Source of the DNA: Caproicibacter sp002399225
GTDB lineage: Bacteria > Bacillota > Clostridia > Oscillospirales > Acutalibacteraceae
Length of the DNA stretch: 64,000 bases
Assembly (NCBI GenBank): GCA_036756705.1
Contig: DAIOKN010000003.1
Location: 54,284 to 118,283, forward strand
Direction of reading: 5' to 3'
Part shown: positions 51,395 to 60,071 of the stretch, in pieces
How positions within the stretch are numbered: position 1 is the first letter of the stretch
How the letters are laid out: each line of letters opens with the position of its first letter
Made by a program: the position numbers and the translations under genes
Notes under the pieces: model-generated
The model's input: only the letters and a program-made list of their open reading frames with translations
Database searches by the model: none
Told to the model about the DNA's origin: nothing

Positions 51395-52108
51395 TCAAAT
51401 GAGAAAAGGGCTCTGCATTTCCCGCTCGCCGCCGATCGGCAAAGAAAGGGCGCGTTCCGCGATCTGCTGCGCGAACAGTTCAAGAAATTTACCGTAATCT
51501 TCCTGCGTAAAGGAAACCGCCAGCGGCGCGAGGGTGTCCCCGATTACGGCGCTCCCAGACGCCACACCACCGGTTTCCGCGCCGCAGGATGTCCCCGCCG
51601 AATCGGGCACCGAAAGATTTCCGCCCGCATAGGAGAGGACGCGCTTCACATAATTCTGTGTTTCCGGGAAAGGCGGCACTCCGCCGTACCTGGCCACGCT
51701 GCCGCTGCCCGCGTTGTAAGCCGCAAGCGCCAGTTTCGCATCGCCGCCGTACCGGCTGAGCAGGGATCCGAGGTACTTTGCCCCGCCCATAATATTCTGC
51801 TCCGGGTCCAACGGGTCTGTCACGCCGAGAGACTTCGCCGTCGACGGCATCAGCTGCATGACGCCTTGTGCGCCGCAGCGGGAAACTGCGTCCGCCCGAA
51901 ACCCCGATTCTGCCTTTGCGACTGCGCGGAGAAGATTTTCAGGCACACCATAAGTTTGTGCGGCACGCGCAAAAATCCCGTTCAGATCCTGCCCGCCGCT
52001 TTTGGAAATCGCCTGTTTCAGCGCCGTGGAAAAGCTTCCCGCCTTAACACCCGCCCGCGCTGTCTGTACAGACGGCTGAACTGCGCCGGAAACCGCTTCG
52101 ATCCGCAT
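51395..52108 (-). CDS. lytic transglycosylase (SLT domain)
   Basis: The 237-residue protein has an SLT-type lytic transglycosylase domain (about residues 40-155): the catalytic glutamate in AVAKAESGFRADAVS, AQGVMQLMPSTAK, and AYNAGSGSVARYGG. These cleave peptidoglycan with a 1,6-anhydro product. No clear signal peptide is present, so export may use another route, such as the flagellar or a Sec-independent path. ATG 52108 follows GAGGAGG. It is upstream of the two-component genes on the same strand. Confidence 0.9.
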   Translation of the reverse strand: MRIEAVSGAVQPSVQTARAGVKAGSFSTALKQAISKSGGQDLNGIFARAAQTYGVPENLLRAVAKAESGFRADAVSRCGAQGVMQLMPSTAKSLGVTDPLDPEQNIMGGAKYLGSLLSRYGGDAKLALAAYNAGSGSVARYGGVPPFPETQNYVKRVLSYAGGNLSVPDSAGTSCGAETGGVASGSAVIGDTLAPLAVSFTQEDYGKFLELFAQQIAERALSLPIGGEREMQSPFLI

Positions 52109-52268
52109 AAATAAGGCCTCCTCTTTTCGTTGTCCTTTTATAATTCTTATCATAACCGAATTCCGCCCTAAAATCAATCATAAAACAACATCTTTTTTCA
52201 CGCCGTCACCCAAAGTGCAACGTTTTCATAGTATGGGGGCAGACAATCGCTGCGGGAGGGAACAGAAA

Positions 52269-53132
52269 ATGTCATTTGGGATTGCGCTGGCCGGCGGAGG
52301 TATCCGGGGTGCGGCGCATGTGGGGGTGCTGCTGGCTCTGGAGGAATATGGCCTGAAGCCGGAATCCATTGCGGGAACCAGCGCCGGCGGAATTGTGGCG
52401 GGACTTTACGCCGCCGGATTTTCCGCGGAACAGATGAAAAAAATGGTCCTGAAATTTTCCGGCGGCGGCGCTTCGTTTGTCGACCCGGACTTTTCCGGTC
52501 TGGCCTCTCTGCTCCCCAGCCTGCTGTTCCGAAAGACTTCCGCCGTCTCCGGGCTGCTGAAGGGGAACCGTCTGGAACAGTATTTTTTCCGTCTGACCGG
52601 CGGTCAGCTTCTTTCGGAATCCGGTATGCGGGTGGTGATCCCCAGCGTGGATCTCTGCTCCGGCGACACCATCGCCTGCACCAACACCCTGTGCGGAGTG
52701 CATCCGCTCCGCCGGGTGCGATGGACGGACCGGCTGCGCTTTTCGGAGGCAATGCGGGCCACTTCTTCGCTGCCTGCCATCTTCCGTCCAAAAATTATCG
52801 ACCGCATGTGCCTCGTGGACGGCGGCGTGACGGATGTCCTGCCGGTTGATCTGCTGACTGCGGCCGGGGAGCGGAATGTTCTCGCGGTGGATGTCTCAGA
52901 AAGCTATAAAATGCCGGAAAACTTCAGCCTGGTCGAAGTTGCTTCGCACTCTCTTTCGATTATGGAGACCCGTTTGCGGGAATATGTGACGCGTGGGGAA
53001 AAGATGCTGCTGGAACCGGACCTTCCGGAAACAGACGGGGTCCTGAACTTAAAGCAGATGCCCATGTGCCTGGAAGCGGGGTACCGCTCCGCCAAAAGGG
53101 CTATGCCGCGTCTGCGGAGCTTGTTCGCATAA
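52269..53132 (+). CDS. patatin-like phospholipase
   Basis: The 287-residue protein is a patatin-like acyl hydrolase: the oxyanion GGGIRG near residue 9, the nucleophile serine in GTSAGG near residue 38, and the catalytic aspartate in DGGVTDVLPV near 183. It should release fatty acids from membrane lipids. ATG 52269 follows GGGAGGG with 8 nt. It is a single gene ended by a strong terminator. Confidence 0.92.
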   Translation: MSFGIALAGGGIRGAAHVGVLLALEEYGLKPESIAGTSAGGIVAGLYAAGFSAEQMKKMVLKFSGGGASFVDPDFSGLASLLPSLLFRKTSAVSGLLKGNRLEQYFFRLTGGQLLSESGMRVVIPSVDLCSGDTIACTNTLCGVHPLRRVRWTDRLRFSEAMRATSSLPAIFRPKIIDRMCLVDGGVTDVLPVDLLTAAGERNVLAVDVSESYKMPENFSLVEVASHSLSIMETRLREYVTRGEKMLLEPDLPETDGVLNLKQMPMCLEAGYRSAKRAMPRLRSLFA

Positions 53133-53136
53133 ATAA

Positions 53137-53181
53137 AAAGCGCTGTGGGGCGCGGCCGCTGGCCGCGCCCCACAGCGCTTT
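53137..53181. terminator. bidirectional terminator between patatin gene and trxB
   Basis: A 21-bp GC-rich stem (arms at 53137-53157 and 53161-53181) lies between converging genes; the minus-strand tail TTTTTATTT is strong. Confidence 0.92.
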
Positions 53182-53191
53182 GACAAAGCTT

Positions 53192-54118
53192 TTAAGTCCG
53201 ATTTGGCTGCCTTTGCAGGTACAGCAGGGCAGCGTGTGCGGCATTTGCACCGTCCGAAACTGCCGTGACGATCTGGTACAGCGCCTTTTTTCGCAGATCC
53301 CCCGCGACGAACACGCCGGGAAGCGCCGTTTCACAGGTTTCCGGCGCCTCGACAAAGCCGTCCTTCAGCGGGAGAAGCCCCTGCAGGAGCTTGGTATTGG
53401 GTTCCACGCCGACTGCCACAAAGACGCCTTCCACATCCAAGATCTTCTGTTCCCCGCTGTTCCGCTCTTTTAGGACAAGGTGTTCCACTTTTTGCCCGCC
53501 CTGAATTTCCTGCGGCAGGTATGGATGCACAAACTCAAGATTGCCGCAAGTTTTCGCCTGCCTGATCAAATGATCCATCGCACGGAGCTGATCTCTGCGG
53601 TGTACGAGGAACACTTTTCCGCACAGGGCAGAAAGGCCGATGGCATCCCCAAGCGCGGTATTGCCGCCGCCGATGACCGCGACCGTCTTGTTCCTGAAAA
53701 AATTGCCGTCGCAGGTTGCACAGTAAGAGACCCCGCGGCCCGTAAATTCCTTTTCGCCCGGAATTCCCAGTTTTCTGCGTTCCGACCCCTGCGCCAGGAT
53801 GACGGTCCTCGCCTGATATTCTCGTTCTTCCGTTTTCACGGTCTTGACAGGGCCGGAAAGTTCCATCGCCTCGGCGCTTTCTTCCAAGAGTTCCGCCCCG
53901 ACGGACTTGGCATGCTCCGAAAGTCTCTGCGCCAGATCAGACCCATAAATCATCGGAAAGCCCGGGTAATTGTCCACCACATCGGTGTATGCTACCTGAC
54001 CGCCTCGCGCGGGCCCCGTCAGAAGAACGGTGGAAAGCCCCGCGCGCACCGCGTAAATTGCGGCGGTCATTCCCGCAGGCCCGCCGCCCGAAATCAATAC
54101 GTCATACAACGGTTTCAC
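53192..54118 (-). CDS. trxB: thioredoxin-disulfide reductase
   Basis: TrxB passes electrons from NADPH to thioredoxin through FAD and a CxxC pair. The 308-residue protein has the FAD motif GGGPAGMTAAIYAVRAG near residue 11, the redox-active CATC at residues 133-136 and the NADP motif GGGNTALGDAI near 151. It follows the glutathione peroxidase gene by 45 bp, likely one transcript for peroxide defence. Confidence 0.96.
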   Translation of the reverse strand: MKPLYDVLISGGGPAGMTAAIYAVRAGLSTVLLTGPARGGQVAYTDVVDNYPGFPMIYGSDLAQRLSEHAKSVGAELLEESAEAMELSGPVKTVKTEEREYQARTVILAQGSERRKLGIPGEKEFTGRGVSYCATCDGNFFRNKTVAVIGGGNTALGDAIGLSALCGKVFLVHRRDQLRAMDHLIRQAKTCGNLEFVHPYLPQEIQGGQKVEHLVLKERNSGEQKILDVEGVFVAVGVEPNTKLLQGLLPLKDGFVEAPETCETALPGVFVAGDLRKKALYQIVTAVSDGANAAHAALLYLQRQPNRT

Positions 54119-54163
54119 CCCACTCTCACATCAGTTTTCGTTTCTTCCGTCTCAGTGCCGGCC

Positions 54164-54709
54164 TTACAGCGCGGCTTTTACTTTGGCATCCAGCTCTTCC
54201 GGAGTCACAGTCGGTTCAAACCTGCGAACGCTTTCTCCATCCCTGCCGACCAGGAATTTGGTGAAGTTCCACTTGATGCCGTCCCCGGTCAGATTGTCCG
54301 GATAATGTTCTTGAATGACGCCATAAATCGTTTTCCCCATTTCTTTGTCGAGTTCAAATTTCTGGAACGGTGCCTTCTTCTTCAGCCAGGTGTAAAGTGA
54401 AGCAGCTTGCGGGCCGTTGACGTCGATTTTTGAGAAAAGCGGGAAGGTCACGCCGTAATTCATTTTGCAGAACGAAGAAATTTCCTGGTTGCTGCCCGGA
54501 TCCTGCTCCAGGAACTGATTGCACGGAAAACCGAGAATGACAAATCCCTGCTCCTTGTACTTCTGGTAAAGTTTTTCCAGACCCTCATACTGCGGTGTAA
54601 AACCGCACTTGCTTGCGGTATTGACTACCAGCACCAGTTTTCCCTTGTAATCAGATAGAGAAACTTCTTCCCCTTTGATGTTTTTCATTTTAAAATCGTA
54701 CAGGCTCAT
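54164..54709 (-). CDS. glutathione/thioredoxin peroxidase
   Basis: The 181-residue protein is of the glutathione peroxidase family with the peroxidatic Cys35 in NTASKCGFTPQY, the Gln in GFPCNQFLEQ near 78 and the WNFTKFLV motif near 140. Clostridial members use thioredoxin rather than glutathione, which fits the trxB gene just downstream. A good SigA promoter lies at 54780-54808. Confidence 0.94.
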   Translation of the reverse strand: MSLYDFKMKNIKGEEVSLSDYKGKLVLVVNTASKCGFTPQYEGLEKLYQKYKEQGFVILGFPCNQFLEQDPGSNQEISSFCKMNYGVTFPLFSKIDVNGPQAASLYTWLKKKAPFQKFELDKEMGKTIYGVIQEHYPDNLTGDGIKWNFTKFLVGRDGESVRRFEPTVTPEELDAKVKAAL

Positions 54710-54779
54710 GTTACTTCGACCTTTCTTCCTATAAAATTTTTGGTTTGCAGATTTTTTGTTTTCCTTGTCTCTGTGTTAC

Positions 54780-54808
54780 ACTATAGCATGGATTGAAGCG
54801 CTTGTAAA
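54780..54808 (-). promoter_or_regulatory. SigA promoter of the gpx-trxB operon
   Basis: On the minus strand TTTACA (54808-54803) and TATAGT (54785-54780) are 17 bp apart, with about 70 bp before the ATG. Confidence 0.7.
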
Positions 54809-54911
54809 TAGTAATAATTATTGTTTTTAATTTATTCATATTTGGGGTTTGTGTCCCGGTTTCTTGCCGGGCGGATTTTTTAATAAATTATTTCTATTCT
54901 ATGACTTTTCT

Positions 54912-54940
54912 ATGACTTTTTTTACATTTTGTGCTATAAT
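54912..54940 (+). promoter_or_regulatory. promoter of the NSS transporter operon
   Basis: ATGACT (54912-54917) and TATAAT (54935-54940) are 17 bp apart; the -10 is extended by TGC. Confidence 0.55.
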
Positions 54941-54998
54941 GACTTTTTAATGTAAGTTTTTTTATTGCATGAAATTATTTGGAGAAGGGGGAACAAAA

Positions 54999-56504
54999 AT
55001 GGATCGAGAACAATGGGGTTCCAGATGGGGGTTTGTACTGGCGGCGGTCGGCTCTGCAATCGGACTCGGCAATATTTGGCGATTTCCTTATGTTGCTTAT
55101 AAAAATGGAGGCGGAGCTTTTCTAATTCCTTACATTTTTGCTCTTTTAACCACGGGGCTATCCTTTGTTGCGCTGGAGTTTGTCATTGGGAAAAAGTACC
55201 GCGGTTCCGCGCCTCTGTCATATTTTCGGATTAACCGACACATGGAATTCGTCGGTTGGTGGCAGTTTGCCATCAGTTTCGTTATCATGACTTATTATGC
55301 TGTCATTCTGGGCTGGGCTTTGAGTTACATCGGATTTTCCTCAACGCTGGCGTGGGGGAAAAACACAAAAGATTTTCTTTTCAATTCTTACCTAAATGTT
55401 CTGCCGAATGCTTCGGTGTCAAACTTTGGGGGAGTTGTGTGGAGAGCGCTGATTCCCTTGTTGGTCGTCTGGCTGGTAACGCTGGCCATCTCCTTCCGCG
55501 GTGTGAAAAAGGGGATTGAAAAGGTCAGCAAAATCGCCATACCGGCTTTGGTGTCTCTGTTTCTGATCTTCGTCATCCGTGCTGTTACGCTGCCGGGCTC
55601 CAGTCTTGGCCTGAATGCCTTTTTTCAGCCTCAATGGAATCAATTTCTGAATCCGGAAATCTGGAAAGCGGCTTATTCCCAGATTTTCTACAGCCTCTCT
55701 CTCGCCATGGGCATTATGATCACTTACAGCAGCTACCTTCCGGAAAAAACCGATACCACAAACAACGCATTTATTGCGGCGTTTTCAAACTCGGGCTTTG
55801 AGCTGCTGGCCGGCTTTGGTATTTTCGCTGCGTTAGGCTTTATGGCCACCAACTCCGGCGTTGCGGTCAAGGATCTCGCCGCCGGCGGAATCGGCCTTGC
55901 TTTCGTCGTTCTTCCGCAGATCATCAACCAGCTTCCGTTTCCACAGTTTTTCGGCGTCGTCTTCTTTGTCTGCCTGCTGATTGCAGGCATCACTTCCCTG
56001 ATTTCGCTTGTGGAAGTCTGCGTTTCTGCCGCGATAGAAAAATTTGGCTGGAGCCGTCACCGCTCCGTCATGATCATTGGCGGGCTGGCTACACTGGTTT
56101 CCGTCGCATATACTACGCGCGGCGGCATGTATTTACTGGATGTTGTGGATAACTTCGTCAACGGGTTCGGCGTGCTTCCGTCCGCAGTCTTCGAGATCGT
56201 TTTGATCCTCTGGGCATTCCATCAGATGAAACCCTTGATGGAAGAAGCAAACCGGTATTCGCAGATCCGGCTCGGCAATTATTTTAAAATTTCTCTCGGG
56301 CTCATCACGCCCGTTATGCTGGTGGTCATTCTCATCAGCTCTCTGATCACCAATATCACCACCGTGTACGGCGGATATCCGTCGAACTTCGTCGGTTTGT
56401 TCGGCTGGGGCATGGTGATTCTGATGCTGGTGTTTGCAGTTCTGATTCCTCATATGCCTTGGAAATGCAACACTTCTCTGACTCAAAAGGAGGAAGAAAA
56501 ATGA
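54999..56504 (+). CDS. sodium-dependent transporter (NSS/SNF family)
   Basis: The 501-residue membrane protein is of the bacterial NSS family (LeuT, MetP relatives). The sodium/substrate motif VGSAIGLGNIWRFPYVAYKNGGGAFLIPY-like segment near residues 18-46 is present, with 11 or 12 membrane helices. ATG 54999 follows a GAAGGGGG site. The following 31-aa protein matches the small subunit of MetP-type methionine/alanine importers, so a neutral amino acid is the probable substrate. Confidence 0.93.
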   Translation: MDREQWGSRWGFVLAAVGSAIGLGNIWRFPYVAYKNGGGAFLIPYIFALLTTGLSFVALEFVIGKKYRGSAPLSYFRINRHMEFVGWWQFAISFVIMTYYAVILGWALSYIGFSSTLAWGKNTKDFLFNSYLNVLPNASVSNFGGVVWRALIPLLVVWLVTLAISFRGVKKGIEKVSKIAIPALVSLFLIFVIRAVTLPGSSLGLNAFFQPQWNQFLNPEIWKAAYSQIFYSLSLAMGIMITYSSYLPEKTDTTNNAFIAAFSNSGFELLAGFGIFAALGFMATNSGVAVKDLAAGGIGLAFVVLPQIINQLPFPQFFGVVFFVCLLIAGITSLISLVEVCVSAAIEKFGWSRHRSVMIIGGLATLVSVAYTTRGGMYLLDVVDNFVNGFGVLPSAVFEIVLILWAFHQMKPLMEEANRYSQIRLGNYFKISLGLITPVMLVVILISSLITNITTVYGGYPSNFVGLFGWGMVILMLVFAVLIPHMPWKCNTSLTQKEEEK

Positions 56505-56596
56505 GTGTTTCTGCAATCGTCATGATGATTGTCGCCATCGGTGTCATCTGGGGAGGCCTTGTCGTCAGTGTGATTCACGCTGTCCGTCATCCGTAA
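56501..56596 (+). CDS. MetS-type small subunit of the NSS transporter
   Basis: This 31-residue frame runs from ATG 56501 (overlapping the transporter stop as ATGA) to TAA at 56594-56596. It is a single membrane helix flanked by short ends (MSVSAIVMMIVAIGVIWGGL, then VVSVIHAVRHP), like the MetS small subunit of MetPS importers. AAAGGAGGA lies upstream within the transporter gene. It is short and easily missed but the position and sequence type make it real. Confidence 0.85.
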   Translation: MSVSAIVMMIVAIGVIWGGLVVSVIHAVRHP

Positions 56597-56634
56597 TTTA
56601 GAAAGGTTTTCCTCGCCGGAAAGGAAATGTTTGC

Positions 56635-57711
56635 ATGGGCCTTCCGAATACAGTGAATAAACTGTGGCAAATCGCCTGGATTTCTGACCTCGCGGTTCCG
56701 CTCGCCATATTTCTTCTGCTTTATTTTCTGCGCGGTCCAATCGTGCGGTGTCTGTTCCGGCCCGTGCATCGACTGAACGGTGAAAAAGAATGGCCCGGGG
56801 AACTGGAACGCAGTTTTCAGCAACCGCTTCGCGCGTTGATCATCGCCTGCGGCATTTATGCCGCGCTGTGGATTTCTCCCGCCGTGCCCCATGCGGGCGC
56901 CGGCTGGGGAATCTTCGTACGGTGCTTTCGCAGTCTGCTGGTTCTGCTGCTGGCCTGGGGGCTTTGCCGTTTATGCGGCAGCCGCGAGCTGGCCGGCGGC
57001 CTTTTGCTGAAAAAGCTGGAGGTCGACACCGACGGGATTTTGTTCCCTTTCCTTTCTAAAATTCTTCGGTTTCTCGTTCTGTGCCTGGCTTTTTTGATCA
57101 TCGCACAGGAATGGGACTACAGTATCAGCGGCCTTCTTGCCGGGCTTGGGCTCGGCGGGTTGGCTTTTGCCCTCGCCGCACAGGATATGCTCTCCAATCT
57201 GTTCGGCGGCTTGGTGATTTTTCTGGACCGGCCGTTTCACCTCGGCGACTGGATTCAGGCCGGTGACGTCGAGGGAACGGTGGAAGATATCAACTTCCGC
57301 AGCGTCAAGGTGCGGACTTTTTCCCAAGCTATGGTCACTGTTCCAAATTCCAAGCTGGTTGACCGGCCGGTGACCAATTACAGCCGGATGGGAAAGCGCA
57401 GGGTCAACTTTACGGTTGGGCTGAAATATGGCACGACGGAGCGGCAGCTCCGTGCCTGTTCGGACCGGATCCGGGAAATGCTTTTGAAAAATAAGCAAAT
57501 TGACCCGGAAACCGTGATCGTAACCTTTAGCAACATCGGAAAAAGCAGTCTGGATTTAATGCTTTATTTCTTTACCAAAACGACAAACTGGCAAGAATAC
57601 CTAAATGTGCGTGAGGAAGTTTATTACGGCATCCTGCGGATTCTGGAGGAAGAAAAGGCGGAAATTGCTTTTCCGACCCGCACCATCCAGGTGGAAAAAG
57701 AGACTTCCTAG
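56635..57711 (+). CDS. MscS-family mechanosensitive channel
   Basis: The 358-residue protein has several N-terminal membrane helices and the MscS pore helix and beta domain (GLGLGGLAFALAAQDMLSNLFGG near residue 175; FHLGDWIQAGDVEGTVEDINFRS near 200). Such channels open under membrane tension and release solutes at osmotic downshock. It lies 38 bp after the MetS gene and is ended by a terminator. Confidence 0.93.
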   Translation: MGLPNTVNKLWQIAWISDLAVPLAIFLLLYFLRGPIVRCLFRPVHRLNGEKEWPGELERSFQQPLRALIIACGIYAALWISPAVPHAGAGWGIFVRCFRSLLVLLLAWGLCRLCGSRELAGGLLLKKLEVDTDGILFPFLSKILRFLVLCLAFLIIAQEWDYSISGLLAGLGLGGLAFALAAQDMLSNLFGGLVIFLDRPFHLGDWIQAGDVEGTVEDINFRSVKVRTFSQAMVTVPNSKLVDRPVTNYSRMGKRRVNFTVGLKYGTTERQLRACSDRIREMLLKNKQIDPETVIVTFSNIGKSSLDLMLYFFTKTTNWQEYLNVREEVYYGILRILEEEKAEIAFPTRTIQVEKETS

Positions 57712-57737
57712 CTTTTTCGATTATATCTGTATTTTTT

Positions 57738-57769
57738 GCGGGCCCACCCATTGTGGCGGCCCGCTTTTT
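57738..57769 (+). terminator. terminator of the NSS-MscS operon
   Basis: GCGGGCC (57738-57744) pairs with GGCCCGC (57758-57764), followed by T5. Confidence 0.88.
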
Positions 57770-57833
57770 CTTTATATTGAAACGATACCGAATTGATGTT
57801 ATAATAAATGCCAAATAAGGGAGAATCTTTTGC

Positions 57834-58790
57834 ATGTCAAACCTACTGTTCAGCTTTAACGCGGTTATGCCCGTTTTCCTTTTGGTAGGAATCGGCTGGA
57901 TCGTCAGACGGACCCATTTGGTTGGTGAATCTTTTATTGATGGGGCGAGCAAACTAAACTTCAGAACCGGTCTGCCCGCTCTATTGTTTTTAGGAATTTA
58001 TCAAGTAAAGGGAACCCATATTTTTGACTGGAAATTTATTGCCTTTATGACTGCTGGCTGCCTGGGCTCCGCGCTGATTCTCTGCCTGACCGTTCCGAAA
58101 TTCATCCGGGACAAAAAAAAAGCTTCCGCGATGATCCATACCATCTTTAAGCCAAACATCATCATACTCGGCTATCCGATGGCAATGATGATTTTCGGCA
58201 GTGAACACTGCGCTGCCATTTCAATGCTGCTTCCCGTTCTGATCCCGGTCAACAACATCGTAGCCGTGCTGATCCTCTGTTCGCTGGACCCGGAAAACCA
58301 AGGGGTCCGTTCTAATTCTATCCGGAAAGCAGTGAACGGCGTCGTTAAAAACCCGATTATTCTCGCCGCAGTCGCCGCGGTCCTTTTACGGCAGGGACAT
58401 GTTCCGCTGCCGACTTTTCTTTTGAAACTGCTGACTTCCCTGTCCAACTTAGCAACCCCTCTTGCTCTGATCACTTTAGGGGCGCAGATGACGATGAAAT
58501 CCGCCCTCTCAAACCGCCGATATGTGGCCTCTGCCACAGCGCTGAAAGTGTTTGTCACTCCGCTCGTGATGGTTTCTCTTGCCGTTGCACTTGGATTCCG
58601 CAGCTATGAGCTGGTGACGGCTTTCATGATTTCCGCTTCCCCAAGCGCCGTCAACTGCTATATGCTGGCCAGGGAAATGCATTCCGATGAAGTGCTCACC
58701 GGAGAAATTATCCTCAGCACCACTTTATGTTCCATGTTCATCTTTTTCTTTGGCATTCTCATCTTTAAAAACCTTGCGATCCTTTCCTGA
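57834..58790 (+). CDS. AEC-family (auxin efflux carrier-like) transporter
   Basis: The 318-residue protein has about ten membrane helices and the AEC-family segments near residues 100-130 and 205-225 (TLGAQMT-like). Bacterial AEC proteins carry malate, malonate, or amino acids. It is followed 63 bp on by the split ThrE exporter and could be in one operon with it. The substrate is not known. Confidence 0.88.
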   Translation: MSNLLFSFNAVMPVFLLVGIGWIVRRTHLVGESFIDGASKLNFRTGLPALLFLGIYQVKGTHIFDWKFIAFMTAGCLGSALILCLTVPKFIRDKKKASAMIHTIFKPNIIILGYPMAMMIFGSEHCAAISMLLPVLIPVNNIVAVLILCSLDPENQGVRSNSIRKAVNGVVKNPIILAAVAAVLLRQGHVPLPTFLLKLLTSLSNLATPLALITLGAQMTMKSALSNRRYVASATALKVFVTPLVMVSLAVALGFRSYELVTAFMISASPSAVNCYMLAREMHSDEVLTGEIILSTTLCSMFIFFFGILIFKNLAILS

Positions 58791-58853
58791 TTGAAAAACT
58801 TTCCACCTTTGCCGGCATCAGGCCAAGGCGAGAATTTTTCCGGGGGCTGTGCG

Positions 58854-59618
58854 ATGAACTATACTGATCTGGTCAACACCGCAGTGGAAACCGGTTATCT
58901 TCTGGTTTCAAACGGCGGAGAAATTTACCGCGCTGAAGAATCCATGCAGCGCATTTTCCGCGCTTACGGAGTAAACAACGGCGAAGTCTTTGCCATTCCC
59001 AATTTGATCGAAGTGACCGTCCGCACGCCGGACGGAAAGCCGATTACCCAGATTAAACGTGTGCCGCAGCGCACGACAAATCTGGACCGCGTGGAACAGG
59101 TTAACGCGCTGTGCCGCCATATTTGCAGCGACAGACCTCGTCTTTCGGAAATCCGTGCCGAATTGAACCGCATCGGGGAACGGCCAACCCTGTCGTTTCC
59201 GATGCAGACCCTTGCTTATGCGATGGCCGCCGCAGCTTTTACCTTGTTTTACGGCGGTTCTCCGCAGGATGCCGTCGTAGCTTTGTTCTGCGGTGCCGCC
59301 ATTCGCCTCACAATTCATTTTTTGGAGCGATTTCAGGTTAACTCCTTTTTCGTAAACATGGCGGCAAGTTTCGTCGCCGCGGCAATCGCCCTCACGGCGG
59401 CAAATTTTGACGTTGCGCTGAGCTATGACAAAATCATCATCGGCGCATTGATGAATCTGGTTCCGGGGATCGCCATTACGAATTTTATGCGGGATATTAT
59501 CGCCGGGGATTTGTTCGCCGGAATTCTTCGGCTGACCGAAAGCGTACTGGTTGCGACGGCAATCGCCCTCGGGGCCGGCATTGCCCTCACGGGCACGCGC
59601 ATGTTCCTGGGGGTGTAA
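58854..59618 (+). CDS. threonine/serine exporter ThrE, N-terminal-type subunit (DUF1212)
   Basis: The 254-residue protein matches the N-terminal half of ThrE: the conserved YLLVSNGGEIYRAEESMQRI and the TPDGKPITQIKRV part, then about five membrane helices in the last 130 residues (LVPGIAITNFMRDIIAGDL near 200). ATG 58854 follows GGGGGC. The next gene supplies the C-terminal half, so this is the two-subunit (split) form. Predicted to export threonine/serine. Confidence 0.9.
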   Translation: MNYTDLVNTAVETGYLLVSNGGEIYRAEESMQRIFRAYGVNNGEVFAIPNLIEVTVRTPDGKPITQIKRVPQRTTNLDRVEQVNALCRHICSDRPRLSEIRAELNRIGERPTLSFPMQTLAYAMAAAAFTLFYGGSPQDAVVALFCGAAIRLTIHFLERFQVNSFFVNMAASFVAAAIALTAANFDVALSYDKIIIGALMNLVPGIAITNFMRDIIAGDLFAGILRLTESVLVATAIALGAGIALTGTRMFLGV

Positions 59619-59622
59619 GGGG

Positions 59623-60063
59623 ATGGAAATTTTTTGGGCCTGTCTGTGGTCGTTCGCCGCCTGTGCCGCGTTTTGTTTCCAGTTTAACATCCGAGGCCGG
59701 ACGCTTCTGCTCGCCTCTCTGGGCGGCGCGCTCGGCTGGCTGGTCTATCTGCTTTGCACTCCGCTTCAAAACGACATCGTTCAATATTTTTTCGCTACTG
59801 TCGTAACGGCAATTTATTCTGAAGGCATGGCGCGCTTTGCCAAAAAGCCGGCTACTGAATTTCAGATTATCGCCCTGCTGCCTATGGTTCCGGGCGGCGG
59901 CATTTTTTACACCATGGAATACTGTGTCATCGGCAATACTTCCATGTTCGTCCGCACGGGGCTTCACACCCTCGGAATCTCCGGAGCTCTCGCAATTGGG
60001 GTTCTGTTGGTCTCAACAGCCGTTCGCATGATCCATATTGCCCGTGCCCACCGCGACTGGTAA
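59623..60063 (+). CDS. threonine/serine exporter ThrE, C-terminal-type subunit (DUF3815)
   Basis: The 146-residue protein has about four or five membrane helices and the family core LPMVPGGGIFYTMEYCVIG near residues 87-105. It is the second half of a split ThrE, 4 bp after the first. It converges on the restriction endonuclease gene, only 8 bp away, with no terminator between. Confidence 0.9.
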   Translation: MEIFWACLWSFAACAAFCFQFNIRGRTLLLASLGGALGWLVYLLCTPLQNDIVQYFFATVVTAIYSEGMARFAKKPATEFQIIALLPMVPGGGIFYTMEYCVIGNTSMFVRTGLHTLGISGALAIGVLLVSTAVRMIHIARAHRDW

Positions 60064-60071
60064 TGGGAAGC

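Noticed and set aside
54795..54808. CcpA (cre) or PerR site in the gpx promoter
   Set aside because: The small palindrome AAGCGCTT and nearby AT-rich stretch do not match cre or PerR consensus well enough.
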